Virus record (IMG/VR): IMGVR_UViG_3300028388_005718
Location: 1-26,171 of that record
DNA: 26,171 nt
Direction: 5' to 3' (one strand)
DNA from: a virus
Below the pieces are notes generated by a model that was not told the DNA's origin, searched no databases, and was given only the letters and a program-made list of their open reading frames with translations. The number at the start of each line of letters is the position of its first letter. The first letter of the stretch is position 1. This document shows, one piece after another, positions 4,320-11,575 of this stretch. A program made the position numbers and the translations under genes.

Positions 4320-5102
4320 GTGAAACGAAAAGAATATAGCTTGTTAGTTGAAGGGTGGAGAGGTTATCTTAACGAGATTGCGTCTGATATAAGTGGTGTG
4401 ACAAAGATTAAATCGCTTGTTGAGAGAATTGTTGCTTTAAGAGAAGAGACAGGAAAAGATGTTAAGATTAGAGCTTATTTTAATGGGACGGTTTTAGAAG
4501 TTGAATTGACAAATTATTCAATTATGAGCATGAATAAAGTGTATTATCAGAAAGCGTGGCTTAATCACTTAGGGAATATAAAAAGAGATGTTAAAGTGGA
4601 GGGTGAAAGAGATCCTTTTGTGATAAAGTATTCTGAAGTGTCTGGTGGGTTTGGTCCTTTGCTTTATGAGATAGGTTTAGAAATAATTAGTTGCATGGAG
4701 AACGGTGCTTTAATGAGTGATCGAGGTGAAGTGTCGCCCGAGGCTGAGAGAGTTTGGAAGAGATATCTCAGGAGATCTAAGTCTGAGTTCAATATTGAAG
4801 CTGTTAAAATGGATTTTTGCGATGAATCTTGGGAAAACGTAATGTATAATGCGCCTTTTGCTGACATGTCTGAGGAAGAGCAGCAGAGGTTTAAGCAAAC
4901 TAAAAAATTGACGCCTGACGATACATCTGATGATATTTATCAATATTCAGCAATTTTAAATGCTGCAGAAAAAGGGAATTTTGCTGATGGTGATTGGGCG
5001 AGCTTTGAAAGCCCGTTAGCTTATGCTTATTATAAGAGAGAGACAGAGATTATTGATTTTATGAAAGATCTTGATGAAAACATAATTGAGTTAGAGCTCT
5101 AG
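4320..5102 (+). CDS. Putative capsid-packaged protein with acetyltransferase-like block
   Basis: 260 residues. GTG start with TGGAG upstream, chosen because it places KRKEYSLLVEGWRGYLNE in line with residues 2-19 of the 1414 product. The peptide ends L-N-E, a T4-type prohead protease site. Residues about 100-155 (GGFGPLLYEIGLEII, then LMSDRGEVSPEAERVW) resemble a GNAT-like layout, a G-x-G loop then helix then C-terminal block, but without a catalytic signature. The acidic C-terminus looks helical. It may be a divergent acetyltransferase or simply a packaged structural protein. Confidence 0.7.
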   Translation: MKRKEYSLLVEGWRGYLNEIASDISGVTKIKSLVERIVALREETGKDVKIRAYFNGTVLEVELTNYSIMSMNKVYYQKAWLNHLGNIKRDVKVEGERDPFVIKYSEVSGGFGPLLYEIGLEIISCMENGALMSDRGEVSPEAERVWKRYLRRSKSEFNIEAVKMDFCDESWENVMYNAPFADMSEEEQQRFKQTKKLTPDDTSDDIYQYSAILNAAEKGNFADGDWASFESPLAYAYYKRETEIIDFMKDLDENIIELEL

Positions 5103-5242
5103 TTTTCAGTTAGAATTTTAACTGTTTTAAAGATTCTTTCTTTTTCTTCTTCAGATAAAAGATCTCTATCTATAACTTCTTGCATTGTTCTTATTAATAT
5201 GTTAATGCAAGTTAATTGTTTTTGATTAATCATGTATCTCAT
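5099..5242 (-). CDS. Small antisense-strand protein filling the gap after the 4320 gene
   Basis: 47 codons from ATG 5242 (or 44 from ATG 5233), ending 4 bp inside the convergent 4320 gene. The product is protein-like, with a leucine/isoleucine helix and then LLSEEEKERIFKTVKIL, so probably two helices. No good Shine-Dalgarno is visible (GAGATAC before the inner ATG). It fills almost the whole gap, and its start lies beside the AT-rich TATAATATAATA region that also precedes the 5278 gene. No family recognised. Confidence 0.42.
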   Translation of the reverse strand: MRYMINQKQLTCINILIRTMQEVIDRDLLSEEEKERIFKTVKILTEN

Positions 5243-5277
5243 AATATTTATAATATAATAAAAATAGAGAGTTTACA

Positions 5278-5529
5278 ATGTATAAAACGATAAAATATAT
5301 TGCAATTGCTTTTACTTTTTTCCTTGCGTCAACTGTATCATGTACAGAAAAGAAAGAAGAAGTAAGAGTAAAGACTGAGTGTGAGCAGATTTTGAATGTA
5401 GTGACTGATTGTATGGGATTACATCGAGGTGCTTTTGATTACATTAATGATTGTGGAAGTGCATCGATAGAAGTGATAAAACAATTAGAGACTTGCGATG
5501 AAATTTTGGATTATATTGAAAACGAATAA
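5278..5529 (+). CDS. Small four-cysteine lipoprotein 2
   Basis: 83 residues. Signal peptide with hydrophobic core (IAIAFTFFLAST) and a slightly unusual lipobox TVS-C22, followed by a charged linker. Four further cysteines (C35, C45, C59, C73) in a helical-looking domain match the number and order in the 3137-3373 product, so the two are probably diverged paralogues. Outer-membrane or periplasmic location is inferred. A receptor-blocking or exclusion role is possible. ATG follows AGAGAG. Confidence 0.68.
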   Translation: MYKTIKYIAIAFTFFLASTVSCTEKKEEVRVKTECEQILNVVTDCMGLHRGAFDYINDCGSASIEVIKQLETCDEILDYIENE

Positions 5530-5559
5530 TATATATTAATATTATAAGTGAGGTAAATT

Positions 5560-6156
5560 ATGTTAATAAAAGAAAGCCAATTAAGAGCAATCATAAGAGA
5601 AGAATTAATATTTGAAAATATTGATATATTGTATGAAGCAGGTTTTATGTCTAAGATTGCAAAGCATGGAAAATCATTTGGTTTGAGCATGCTTTTAGTT
5701 CTTATAGCAGGTGGTTATCTTAATCCATCAAAAGCTTTTGGTAAAAAGTTTCATGATCTTTATGTAAAAGATGCAGCAAAAAGTGCAGCAGCTAAGCTAG
5801 TAAATGTTAAAAAACGAGTTGGCCCCAAAGGTCTAAAAAAACTAAAAGACAATATAGAATATAAAAAATTAAGTGAAAAGCTAGACAAAGCATTAAAAAA
5901 ACTAGATGATGCTTTTAAGAAAAGAGATGATCTAGAAAAAGTAATAGATAAAAATTTTGCAAAATCAAACGATAAACAACGCAAAAAATTCAAAGAACTT
6001 GAAGAAAAAGTCCAAGACAACATTAATAAAGCAAACGAAGAAATGCAAAAAGTTAAAAAAGAATACGATGATTTTTGTCAAAAAATAATTGATGATGCAG
6101 ATTTTGATATTGCTAAATCGCATGAAGATGAATTGGATTACTTAGAAGGTAATTAA
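5560..6156 (+). CDS. Lysine-rich coiled-coil protein with capsid-targeting-like N-terminus
   Basis: 198 residues. ESQLRAIIREE (5-15) is a form of the L-R-x-I-I-R-E-E peptide that I recall at the start of many proteins of marine phages. Cleavage after I-R-E or a following I-F-E would fit a T4-type protease. A hydrophobic stretch (about 40-54) follows, then a long K/D/E-rich region (about 70-190) with heptad character, suggesting a coiled coil. Abundant lysine would suit an internal protein in contact with packaged DNA. ATG follows GTGAGG. The coding strand is A-rich, unlike the G/T-rich genes at 1414-4320. Confidence 0.68.
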   Translation: MLIKESQLRAIIREELIFENIDILYEAGFMSKIAKHGKSFGLSMLLVLIAGGYLNPSKAFGKKFHDLYVKDAAKSAAAKLVNVKKRVGPKGLKKLKDNIEYKKLSEKLDKALKKLDDAFKKRDDLEKVIDKNFAKSNDKQRKKFKELEEKVQDNINKANEEMQKVKKEYDDFCQKIIDDADFDIAKSHEDELDYLEGN

Positions 6157-6306
6157 TTACCATTCATGAACTAAATTAGACTTGATAACAAAGTCGTTTT
6201 TCAAAATAACTTCAGGATGTTTTGTATCATGCATAGAGTTTATTGAGCTTCTCTGTAGTCATTTTCTTTTATAGAATATTGCTATTGCATTTTCTTGCGA
6301 AATCAT
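6157..6306 (-). pseudogene. Interrupted small ORF with in-frame TGA
   Basis: Reading leftward from ATG 6306 (AAGG 6-7 bases upstream), 15 codons are followed by TGA, and the same frame then stays open for 33 more codons to TAA, abutting the end of the 5560 gene. An ATG at 6234 could restart a 25-residue peptide (MHDTKHPEVILKNDFVIK...). TGA is an ordinary stop elsewhere in the window, so this is best read as a small gene broken by a nonsense change, or two tiny genes. No family recognised. Confidence 0.3.
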
Positions 6307-6364
6307 TTTATACCTTATTATATGTTTTAATATATTAATATATATTTTAGCTAAGGAAATTAAA

Positions 6365-6658
6365 ATGAAAAGCGATGATTTATACATAATTCAGTCAGAT
6401 GTAACTGGAATGGTAAAAATAGGTAGATCTAAAAATCCTGCAAAAAGGCTAAAACAGCTTCAAACTGGTAATCCAAATAAGTTAAAATTGATAGCTTGTT
6501 TCCAAGGAGAAGGTTGGAAAGAAAAAATACTCCACGAAAAACTAAATAGATATAGGCTTAAAGGTGAGTGGTTTAGTTACGATTGCGTTGGTAGTATTCC
6601 TGACGGTTTGTATGAGCAAATAAAGTTTGGTTCTTTCGATGATTGGTGGAGCAAATAA
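6365..6658 (+). CDS. GIY-YIG-like protein of the T5orf172/MUG113 type
   Basis: 97 residues. LYIIQ (6-10) and VKIGRS (17-22) are the GIY and YIG strands; R28 in AKRLKQLQTGNP and a glutamate in EKILHEKL fit the catalytic or structural positions of the family; GEWF closes the domain. The length equals a bare domain with no added DNA-binding region. Such proteins in large phages are small DNA-binding or nicking proteins of unclear role, sometimes homing-related. ATG follows TAAGGAA. Preceded by a 200-bp stretch with the broken minus-strand ORF. Confidence 0.8.
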   Translation: MKSDDLYIIQSDVTGMVKIGRSKNPAKRLKQLQTGNPNKLKLIACFQGEGWKEKILHEKLNRYRLKGEWFSYDCVGSIPDGLYEQIKFGSFDDWWSK

Positions 6659-6678
6659 CATCATAAAAGCAATACTTA

Positions 6679-6684
6679 TATAAT
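6679..6684 (+). promoter_or_regulatory. TATATAAT-type promoter candidate
   Basis: ACTTATATAATGAAG lies about 27 bp before the start at 6711, at the head of a run of structural genes. Same core as at 4285 and 21341; no -35 box seen. Confidence 0.35.
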
Positions 6685-6710
6685 GAAGTTAAAAACAAGG
6701 AATTTTTAAA

Positions 6711-7160
6711 ATGACTTACAACATAAACGAAAGTTTTACAGGACCATATCTAGTGTACTTAAAAGCAAGTAGCGCTGCGATAAGTTCTGGAACTGTGGTT
6801 CCTTATAGCATCGTAGAGGAAACACCTGGAAGTGGAATAACTGTGTCAAACGGCCGAATTACACTACCTTGGGGGGAATGGATTTGTTACGCAAGCGTTG
6901 AAAAAACTGGTTTGAGCCAGGTTTTATATTCTACGTGGAGAATATACTATCAAGGTAGTTTAGATGGATCTAGTGGTGCTGGAAGATATACTAATACATT
7001 TTCTAGACAGCTAACTACAGGAGGCCCGTTTTATACAGAAGCAACCACGTCAGCACTAGTAACTAGAGGAAATAGAGACATAGAAGTTTATGTCCATCAA
7101 GCTAACAATGCTACGTTAAGCGGCGAAAGTGATCTTGTTATTTTTGGAGTAAGGCAATGA
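6711..7160 (+). CDS. Beta-rich virion protein (jelly-roll type, inferred)
   Basis: 149 residues. Rich in G, S, T and aromatic residues with alternating strands; SNGRITLPWGEWICYASVE (about 45-63) followed by a long strand region to ESDLVIFGVRQ looks like the compact beta-sandwich heads found in phage fibres and decoration proteins. It resembles the 7460 product in order: a short lead strand, an SNG-x-(I/M)-T-(L/I) element, then W-x-x-Y strands. ATG follows AAGGAATTTTT. It ends in TGA overlapping the next ATG (ATGA), so the two are translationally coupled. Exact virion position unknown. Confidence 0.6.
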   Translation: MTYNINESFTGPYLVYLKASSAAISSGTVVPYSIVEETPGSGITVSNGRITLPWGEWICYASVEKTGLSQVLYSTWRIYYQGSLDGSSGAGRYTNTFSRQLTTGGPFYTEATTSALVTRGNRDIEVYVHQANNATLSGESDLVIFGVRQ

Positions 7161-7435
7161 CTTATATAGTTAAAAAAAGGCCTTTTTATATTGCAACAAT
7201 CTCATCAGGTCAAGACATACCAGCACAGCAAAACGTAAACTTAGAGTTGACTCAAGTTATGACATCTCATGAAGTTTTAAATACTACAAACGTGGTAATT
7301 AAAGAAGGATTGGCATTTTCAGACATGTATACATACGATACAGGTGGTGGATCTCCTAATTTAAATCCAAATGCGGGTCACAGTCCTAAGTTAAACGGAG
7401 GTTTTGGTAGTATACAACAAATAACTCTGTTATAG
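7157..7435 (+). CDS. Small protein, probably structural
   Basis: 92 residues. Starts within the stop of the 6711 gene. The first half is beta-like (IATISSGQDIPAQQNVNLEL), then a glycine/asparagine/proline-rich stretch (GGGSPNLNPNAGHSPKLNGG) that is likely a loop or linker. No cysteine. No family recognised. Position between two similar beta-rich proteins suggests a virion part. Confidence 0.55.
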   Translation: MTYIVKKRPFYIATISSGQDIPAQQNVNLELTQVMTSHEVLNTTNVVIKEGLAFSDMYTYDTGGGSPNLNPNAGHSPKLNGGFGSIQQITLL

Positions 7436-7459
7436 TAGTGATGTAAGGGAAGACAAATA

Positions 7460-7948
7460 ATGACATTTACTAAAGTTTTTGAAATTAGAGGTGTAGATAG
7501 AGTTCAATCTACACTAACTGTTCCTGTAAATCTTAATGTTAACACTAGAATTCCTTGTACACATGAAACAATTAGCGGAATTACTTTTAGTAACGGCCAA
7601 ATGACTATAGACGCAGGAAAAAATGTTTTATTAAGTGCTGGAGCGTTTATAAGCAGAGGTACAATATATAATGCAGGATATTTGGAATATCAATGGTATA
7701 ACGTGACTTCAAGTACTTGGATAGGTAGATCATGTACAGTAGGAACTAATAAATGGAATTATAATACAGAGAGATTTATGAATAGTGCATTTGCTAGATG
7801 TGTAGTGATACCTAGCGTTCAAACAACTGTTGAACTTAGAATAAAAAATATTCATCAAGTCACTAATATAAACGAGACGTCCGATAATGGTACAAACTTT
7901 GAAGAATTATACTATCCTTCACCATGGTATTCTGTTCTTGCTTTTTAA
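7460..7948 (+). CDS. Beta-rich virion protein, related in layout to the 6711 product
   Basis: 162 residues with alternating strands, many N, T and aromatic residues and no helix of note. ITFSNGQMTIDAGKNVLL (about 41-58) corresponds to the SNGRITLPWG element of the 6711 protein. ATG follows AAGGGAAGAC. Its stop overlaps the end of the convergent 7945-8433 gene by 4 bp. Likely a fibre or decoration protein; not assigned to a named family. Confidence 0.58.
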   Translation: MTFTKVFEIRGVDRVQSTLTVPVNLNVNTRIPCTHETISGITFSNGQMTIDAGKNVLLSAGAFISRGTIYNAGYLEYQWYNVTSSTWIGRSCTVGTNKWNYNTERFMNSAFARCVVIPSVQTTVELRIKNIHQVTNINETSDNGTNFEELYYPSPWYSVLAF

Positions 7949-8433
7949 AGTTTTTTGTCTCTATCTATTTCTGGCAGCCATTCCTCAATATGTTTATTTA
8001 AAACAACTTCGTTTTCACTTTTATGTTTAATAACTTTTTTACCGTCCCAAATAGGCATTTTTTCAATTAAAGCTGTTTGTATATCGCTTAGCTGGTCTGT
8101 CTTAAGCTGAATCTGAATCTGTGCATCCCGGAGTCTTGCAATAAGAGCAGCTCTATCAGCATTTGCTGCTGAAAGTTTGTCTTTAAGCTCTTCTATTTCA
8201 GCCGGATCTTTACCTGCAGCTATTGATAACATGCTGGAGATTGATCCTGTTAACATTCCGATTATTCCTATGAGTATATCACGGTTTTCTTCTTGAATTT
8301 TAACGTAAGTTAAAAATATGATTAACGCGACTATTAAAAGCATAAATACTACAGATGCCCACCATCCTCGCTTCGCTTTTTCACTTTGTGTAAATTGCTT
8401 CTTTGTTTTTTCTTCTTTTTTTTGATTTGTCAT
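7945..8433 (-). CDS. Coiled-coil membrane protein, possible lysis protein
   Basis: 162 residues on the minus strand among plus-strand genes. A charged N-terminus (lysine-rich, 1-22) is followed by a membrane segment (WASVVFMLLIVALIIFL, about 25-41) and a second, weaker one (ILIGIIGMLTGSISSMLSI, about 53-71). A long charged coiled coil (about 75-125) and a soluble tail follow. The IGMLTGSISS segment with GKDPAEIEELK resembles holin-like or membrane-anchoring phage proteins. Good Shine-Dalgarno (AGAGG, 5 bases, ATG). It could be a holin, an inner-membrane spanin-like protein, or an exclusion protein; I cannot decide between them. Confidence 0.62.
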   Translation of the reverse strand: MTNQKKEEKTKKQFTQSEKAKRGWWASVVFMLLIVALIIFLTYVKIQEENRDILIGIIGMLTGSISSMLSIAAGKDPAEIEELKDKLSAANADRAALIARLRDAQIQIQLKTDQLSDIQTALIEKMPIWDGKKVIKHKSENEVVLNKHIEEWLPEIDRDKKL

Positions 8434-8501
8434 TGCAACCTCTAGTTTAAGTGTATATTTATATTATTATATATTAATTTAACAAATTATTAAAGAGCAT
8501 C

Positions 8502-8789
8502 ATGACTTATTTAACAAACAAAAAAAACTATACATATGTCGCTGTTAATTCTTCAACAACAGCACAAAAAAGTTTCCACTATGATTGTTCAGGAAACATT
8601 ACGATTACTTTACCTGCAAGTGGAGTGAGTGCAGGAGAAGAAATTAGAATTAAAAACGTAGGCACAGGTATCATAACAATAGACCCGCAATCACAAACCA
8701 TTGATGGTTCTACAGCTGATTATATTTTGGGCATCCAATATTCATCAATTACATTAGTGAGTACAGGATCAAACTGGATAATAATTTAA
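8502..8789 (+). CDS. Small fibre-type beta domain protein
   Basis: 95 residues. After a 25-residue lead, GNITITLPASGVSAGEEIRI, then KNVGTGIITIDPQSQTIDG and STGSNWIII match the strand pattern (TLP..., G...I.IKN.G.G...I, IDG, L.S.GSNW) that recurs in phage tail-fibre proteins as a separate beta domain. Here it stands alone, so it may be a small cap or decoration unit. ATG follows AAAGAGCATC. Followed 9 bp later by the 8799 gene, likely one transcript. Confidence 0.65.
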   Translation: MTYLTNKKNYTYVAVNSSTTAQKSFHYDCSGNITITLPASGVSAGEEIRIKNVGTGIITIDPQSQTIDGSTADYILGIQYSSITLVSTGSNWIII

Positions 8790-8798
8790 GGAGTTAAC

Positions 8799-9212
8799 AT
8801 GTCAGAGATTTATAAATTAAAATGTCAAAATGATGTTGAGCAGCATGATTTAGTAGAATTTGACAATTCTTTAAATATCTGGGTTAAAGCTAATAGCAAC
8901 AGCAGGTTTTTAGGTGTCGTTGTAGACTCTCGCTTAGACGTTACAGAAGAAGTAGACGGTCAAAATCTAGAAGTTTCATATTGTTTTGTATCATTTGCAG
9001 GTGAGCATAAAGCAAAGACAAGTAGAAACATAACTCTAAATGGAGGTAGTTTTCTTGTAGAAAATGGACGAGTTTATTTATCTGAAATATTAACAGACAA
9101 ATACAGGTACATTCTGCCTGTTAAGGAAGAAGAATACGCAGAAGAAAAATTTGTAATTGATAACTCAGTTAAATATTTACTTTCAGACAATCTTGTCACT
9201 TTCGTATTTTAA
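8799..9212 (+). CDS. Small beta-barrel structural protein
   Basis: 137 residues. DLVEFDNSLNIWVKANSNS, then RFLGVV, then a stretch rich in strands resembles the 'value plus lifetime' beta-barrel units of phage decoration and fibre proteins (a related idea, KGQIVYISG..., is part of the 906-residue fibre at 18571). Charged segment KEEEYAEEKF near residue 112. AAGGAG lies 5-6 bases before the ATG. Function in the virion unknown. Confidence 0.55.
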   Translation: MSEIYKLKCQNDVEQHDLVEFDNSLNIWVKANSNSRFLGVVVDSRLDVTEEVDGQNLEVSYCFVSFAGEHKAKTSRNITLNGGSFLVENGRVYLSEILTDKYRYILPVKEEEYAEEKFVIDNSVKYLLSDNLVTFVF

Positions 9213-9223
9213 GGAAGAAAATT

Positions 9224-9808
9224 ATGTATATTCCGCAACCAAGAATTTTTAAGCTAGAAAAATTTACATCAAACTTTTTTGAAACTACATCTGCAACTGC
9301 AACTGCAACATATAGTACTTACTTTCCACGCTCTCTATACCCGTTAAATTACGGTAGTTACAATCAAAGTGTATCCAATATGAAAATAATAGATAATATA
9401 GGTTTGATTGATACGGGTAGTTACTTTAAACTACCGACAGGTAAATTTAAAGTTAAGTTAGAAGTATTGCAAAGACACCCTGTAGCTGAAACGGCCTTTT
9501 TCGAAAACTTGAAAGGATTATTTTGGAAAAATTCAGATGCAACTGCACAAAACGTTAATGTTAACAAAACTTTAACAGAAGTTAGAGATACCGGTGAAAC
9601 AGATAAAACAGGTAACACAATTATATCAATAACTGCAGAGTGTCATATTGAAGTAACTAGCGGAATATCAAACAGTATAGAATTAGGGATGACACTTTCA
9701 GGTAGTAAAACATTGTCATATCCGTATGGAAACGTCTATAAATACGTTACAACTATTGAACAGCTAGACAGCAACACAACATACTTTAATATCGCGCAAG
9801 ACAATTAA
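9224..9808 (+). CDS. Unknown probable virion protein
   Basis: 194 residues with mixed strand pattern, rich in T, S, Y and N. A short TSATATATYST run (about 23-33) is encoded by three copies of a six-base unit near 9292-9309. A repeated TGSYFKLPTGKFKVKLEV hairpin (about 65-82) fits a beta-sandwich. ATG follows AAGGAAG. It ends 4 bp from the convergent cyclase gene. No family recognised. Confidence 0.55.
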   Translation: MYIPQPRIFKLEKFTSNFFETTSATATATYSTYFPRSLYPLNYGSYNQSVSNMKIIDNIGLIDTGSYFKLPTGKFKVKLEVLQRHPVAETAFFENLKGLFWKNSDATAQNVNVNKTLTEVRDTGETDKTGNTIISITAECHIEVTSGISNSIELGMTLSGSKTLSYPYGNVYKYVTTIEQLDSNTTYFNIAQDN

Positions 9809-9812
9809 TAAA

Positions 9813-10661
9813 CTAAAAAGCTTTAAAAATAAAAGGAATTATCCATCCAATATAATAATTTAAATCGATACCAGTTAAAGTGTAGAACATACTGTTAGTA
9901 TGGAAGTTATTTGCAGTTTTTATTAAAAAAAATAAAATAAAAACTAAAGAAATCCAAAAAAGTTTTAATGTTATCCACCATAATAGCTCTTTTAAGCTTT
10001 TGTTTCTTAATCTCGTTCTTATTTTTCTAGCTCCACCAATTCTTTTTGCTTTTTCTCCATCTGGAGGTGGTTGCAACTGTGCTTCAATCAGTCCAATTGC
10101 ATAAATTGCTTCAGGCTCTGCAACGCCTTTAAAAGAGTAAAGGCCTACTAATGCTGATAGTGCTTTTTGAGGAATGTAGCTGCTTCTGTGACCAAATTTT
10201 TTATACTGCATATATGCTTGACTAGACATAAGAATTTGTTCTTCACCACATATCGACATAGTTCTAGCTGCAATGTTTTTTCCGATACCTTCTAAATTTA
10301 TTCTTTTACCACCTGCTCTTACAATATGAGCTTCAGACTTTACAATCAGCATCTTGTCCCAGTGTATACCTACACGACTTCGAAAAGGAAACTTCTTTTT
10401 TCTTAAAAATTTTTTGTACTCAAAAGCAAACGAAATTGCATCTGAGACTGTTGCAAACATCATTAAGTGACCGTCAGATGCATCTATAAGCTGGCCGTTA
10501 TGTCTTGCAATAAAATTCATAACAGCTTTGTCGTGAATACCAAACCACTTTGCAGCAATTCTAGCACCATTTTTTTGAACAAATTTTGTCGAGCCAATAA
10601 TGTCAGTTAAAACTATGGCGATATTTGCTTCAATTGTATTTTCATCTATACTTTTGCTCAT
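9813..10661 (-). CDS. Class III nucleotide cyclase with C-terminal membrane segments
   Basis: 282 residues. A class III cyclase homology domain fills about 10-200: LTDIIGST (D20, first metal), ASDGHLMMF (D63, second metal), RVGIH (96-100), and GIGKNIAAR with N129 and R133 as the transition-state pair, ending with FKGVAEPEAIYAIG. The active-site residues therefore look intact. The two residues that usually select adenine (a lysine before the GDG-like loop, an aspartate before the N-x3-R) align with I59 and I126, so the base used is open. A basic linker (205-220) leads to two membrane helices (about 220-246 and 264-280). Minus strand with AGGA upstream. A phage copy is unusual; it may alter host cyclic-nucleotide signalling or interfere with cyclic-nucleotide-based defence. 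Confidence 0.78.
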   Translation of the reverse strand: MSKSIDENTIEANIAIVLTDIIGSTKFVQKNGARIAAKWFGIHDKAVMNFIARHNGQLIDASDGHLMMFATVSDAISFAFEYKKFLRKKKFPFRSRVGIHWDKMLIVKSEAHIVRAGGKRINLEGIGKNIAARTMSICGEEQILMSSQAYMQYKKFGHRSSYIPQKALSALVGLYSFKGVAEPEAIYAIGLIEAQLQPPPDGEKAKRIGGARKIRTRLRNKSLKELLWWITLKLFWISLVFILFFLIKTANNFHTNSMFYTLTGIDLNYYIGWIIPFIFKAF

Positions 10662-10780
10662 AGATTATCTTTCCTGTTGCATTAAAGAACAAAACAATTT
10701 ATTGCTAAAAATCGTCTATATTATAATTATTATTGTGGAGTCGCAGCATAAATTTATTTTACAAAAAAGAAAGAATTCAA

Positions 10781-11050
10781 ATGAGTAAAGAAGAAATAGT
10801 TAAATCACCTTTCAAAAGCAAAAAGTTTATAGCATATTTAATATCAGATCTTGGATGGAAAGTAGTAATACTTTACATGTTAATGCACCTTAAGTCAAAA
10901 CTCGAAGCACAAGAGCTAACTTTTTTAATGACAGTTGTCATAACAAGTGGAGTAATTCAGATAGGTTACATATTAGGACAAGCTGCACTTGATAAATACA
11001 TTGCAGCTGCTGTTGATATATTAGACAGAGACAACAAAAAAGAGAGATAA
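10781..11050 (+). CDS. Small two-helix membrane protein, holin-like
   Basis: 89 residues from the ATG at 10781 (AAAGAAAGAA before it). A TTG farther upstream at 10733 is less likely because the region ahead of 10781 is AT-rich leader with a TATAAT-like box near 10722-10732. Two membrane segments: about 17-35 (FIAYLISDLGWKVVILYML) and about 46-66 (FLMTVVITSGVIQIGYILG), with charged ends. Size and topology fit a holin or a small inner-membrane effector. It is divergent from the cyclase, sharing the 120-bp promoter region, and only 2 bp from the next gene. Confidence 0.6.
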   Translation: MSKEEIVKSPFKSKKFIAYLISDLGWKVVILYMLMHLKSKLEAQELTFLMTVVITSGVIQIGYILGQAALDKYIAAAVDILDRDNKKER

Positions 11051-11052
11051 TT

Positions 11053-11505
11053 ATGTATTTGGAGTTTGAAAGATGTAAGATTTACCTTAGCAGAATTGAA
11101 AGTTCTTTTGTTGCTGAAGGTCTTGAAAAAATCAAAATAAAAAATAAAAAAAATGTAAAAAGTATAGTTGAAAAACTATATTATAATAGTAATAAAAGAT
11201 ACTTTAGAAAACATCACATTAACGAGATATCCAACAATCTATTGAAAAGTGTAACAGAAGATTTAAAAGAAGAAGTAGGAAGAAACTTAACAAACCAAAA
11301 TGGTATGCTAGGAAACAATAGCGGAACTATAACAGATCAAGATATTTTACATAGAAACGATATTGTAAGTGCTGAGGTTGGTATTAGTGGTAACTCTGAT
11401 ATTGTTACACTTAAAATTAAAGGCAAAAAAGAGAAAGTTTACTATTTTGATTCTCCAGAGTCTGCAAATGAATTTATTAGAAACATTAGAACAAAAAATT
11501 TGTAA
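11053..11505 (+). CDS. Unknown protein, 150 residues
   Basis: Highly charged N-terminal half rich in K, E and N (helical), then a glycine/asparagine loop (GMLGNNSGTITDQD) and a beta-rich end (DIVTLKIKGKKEKVYYFDSP). No domain recognised. ATG follows AAAGAGAGATAA, 2 bp after the membrane protein gene; the two are likely one operon. A role cannot be assigned. Confidence 0.6.
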   Translation: MYLEFERCKIYLSRIESSFVAEGLEKIKIKNKKNVKSIVEKLYYNSNKRYFRKHHINEISNNLLKSVTEDLKEEVGRNLTNQNGMLGNNSGTITDQDILHRNDIVSAEVGISGNSDIVTLKIKGKKEKVYYFDSPESANEFIRNIRTKNL

Positions 11506-11575
11506 ATATTAAAATATTTTTTTATTATTACGATTGAAATTAAATCTATTAGTGTATAATAATAAAGGCGACACC

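Noticed and set aside
6157-6306. TGA recoded as tryptophan
   Set aside because: TGA ends the 3703 and 6711 genes and the micro-ORF at 410-487, so it is a normal stop here.
9292-9309. Six-base tandem repeat within the 9224 gene
   Set aside because: Three copies only, in frame, coding a simple A-T run; likely slippage without further meaning.
9800-9840. Intrinsic terminator between the convergent 9224 and cyclase genes
   Set aside because: AAAAAGCTTT-type symmetry is present but is short and AT-only; not a convincing stem with a T tract.
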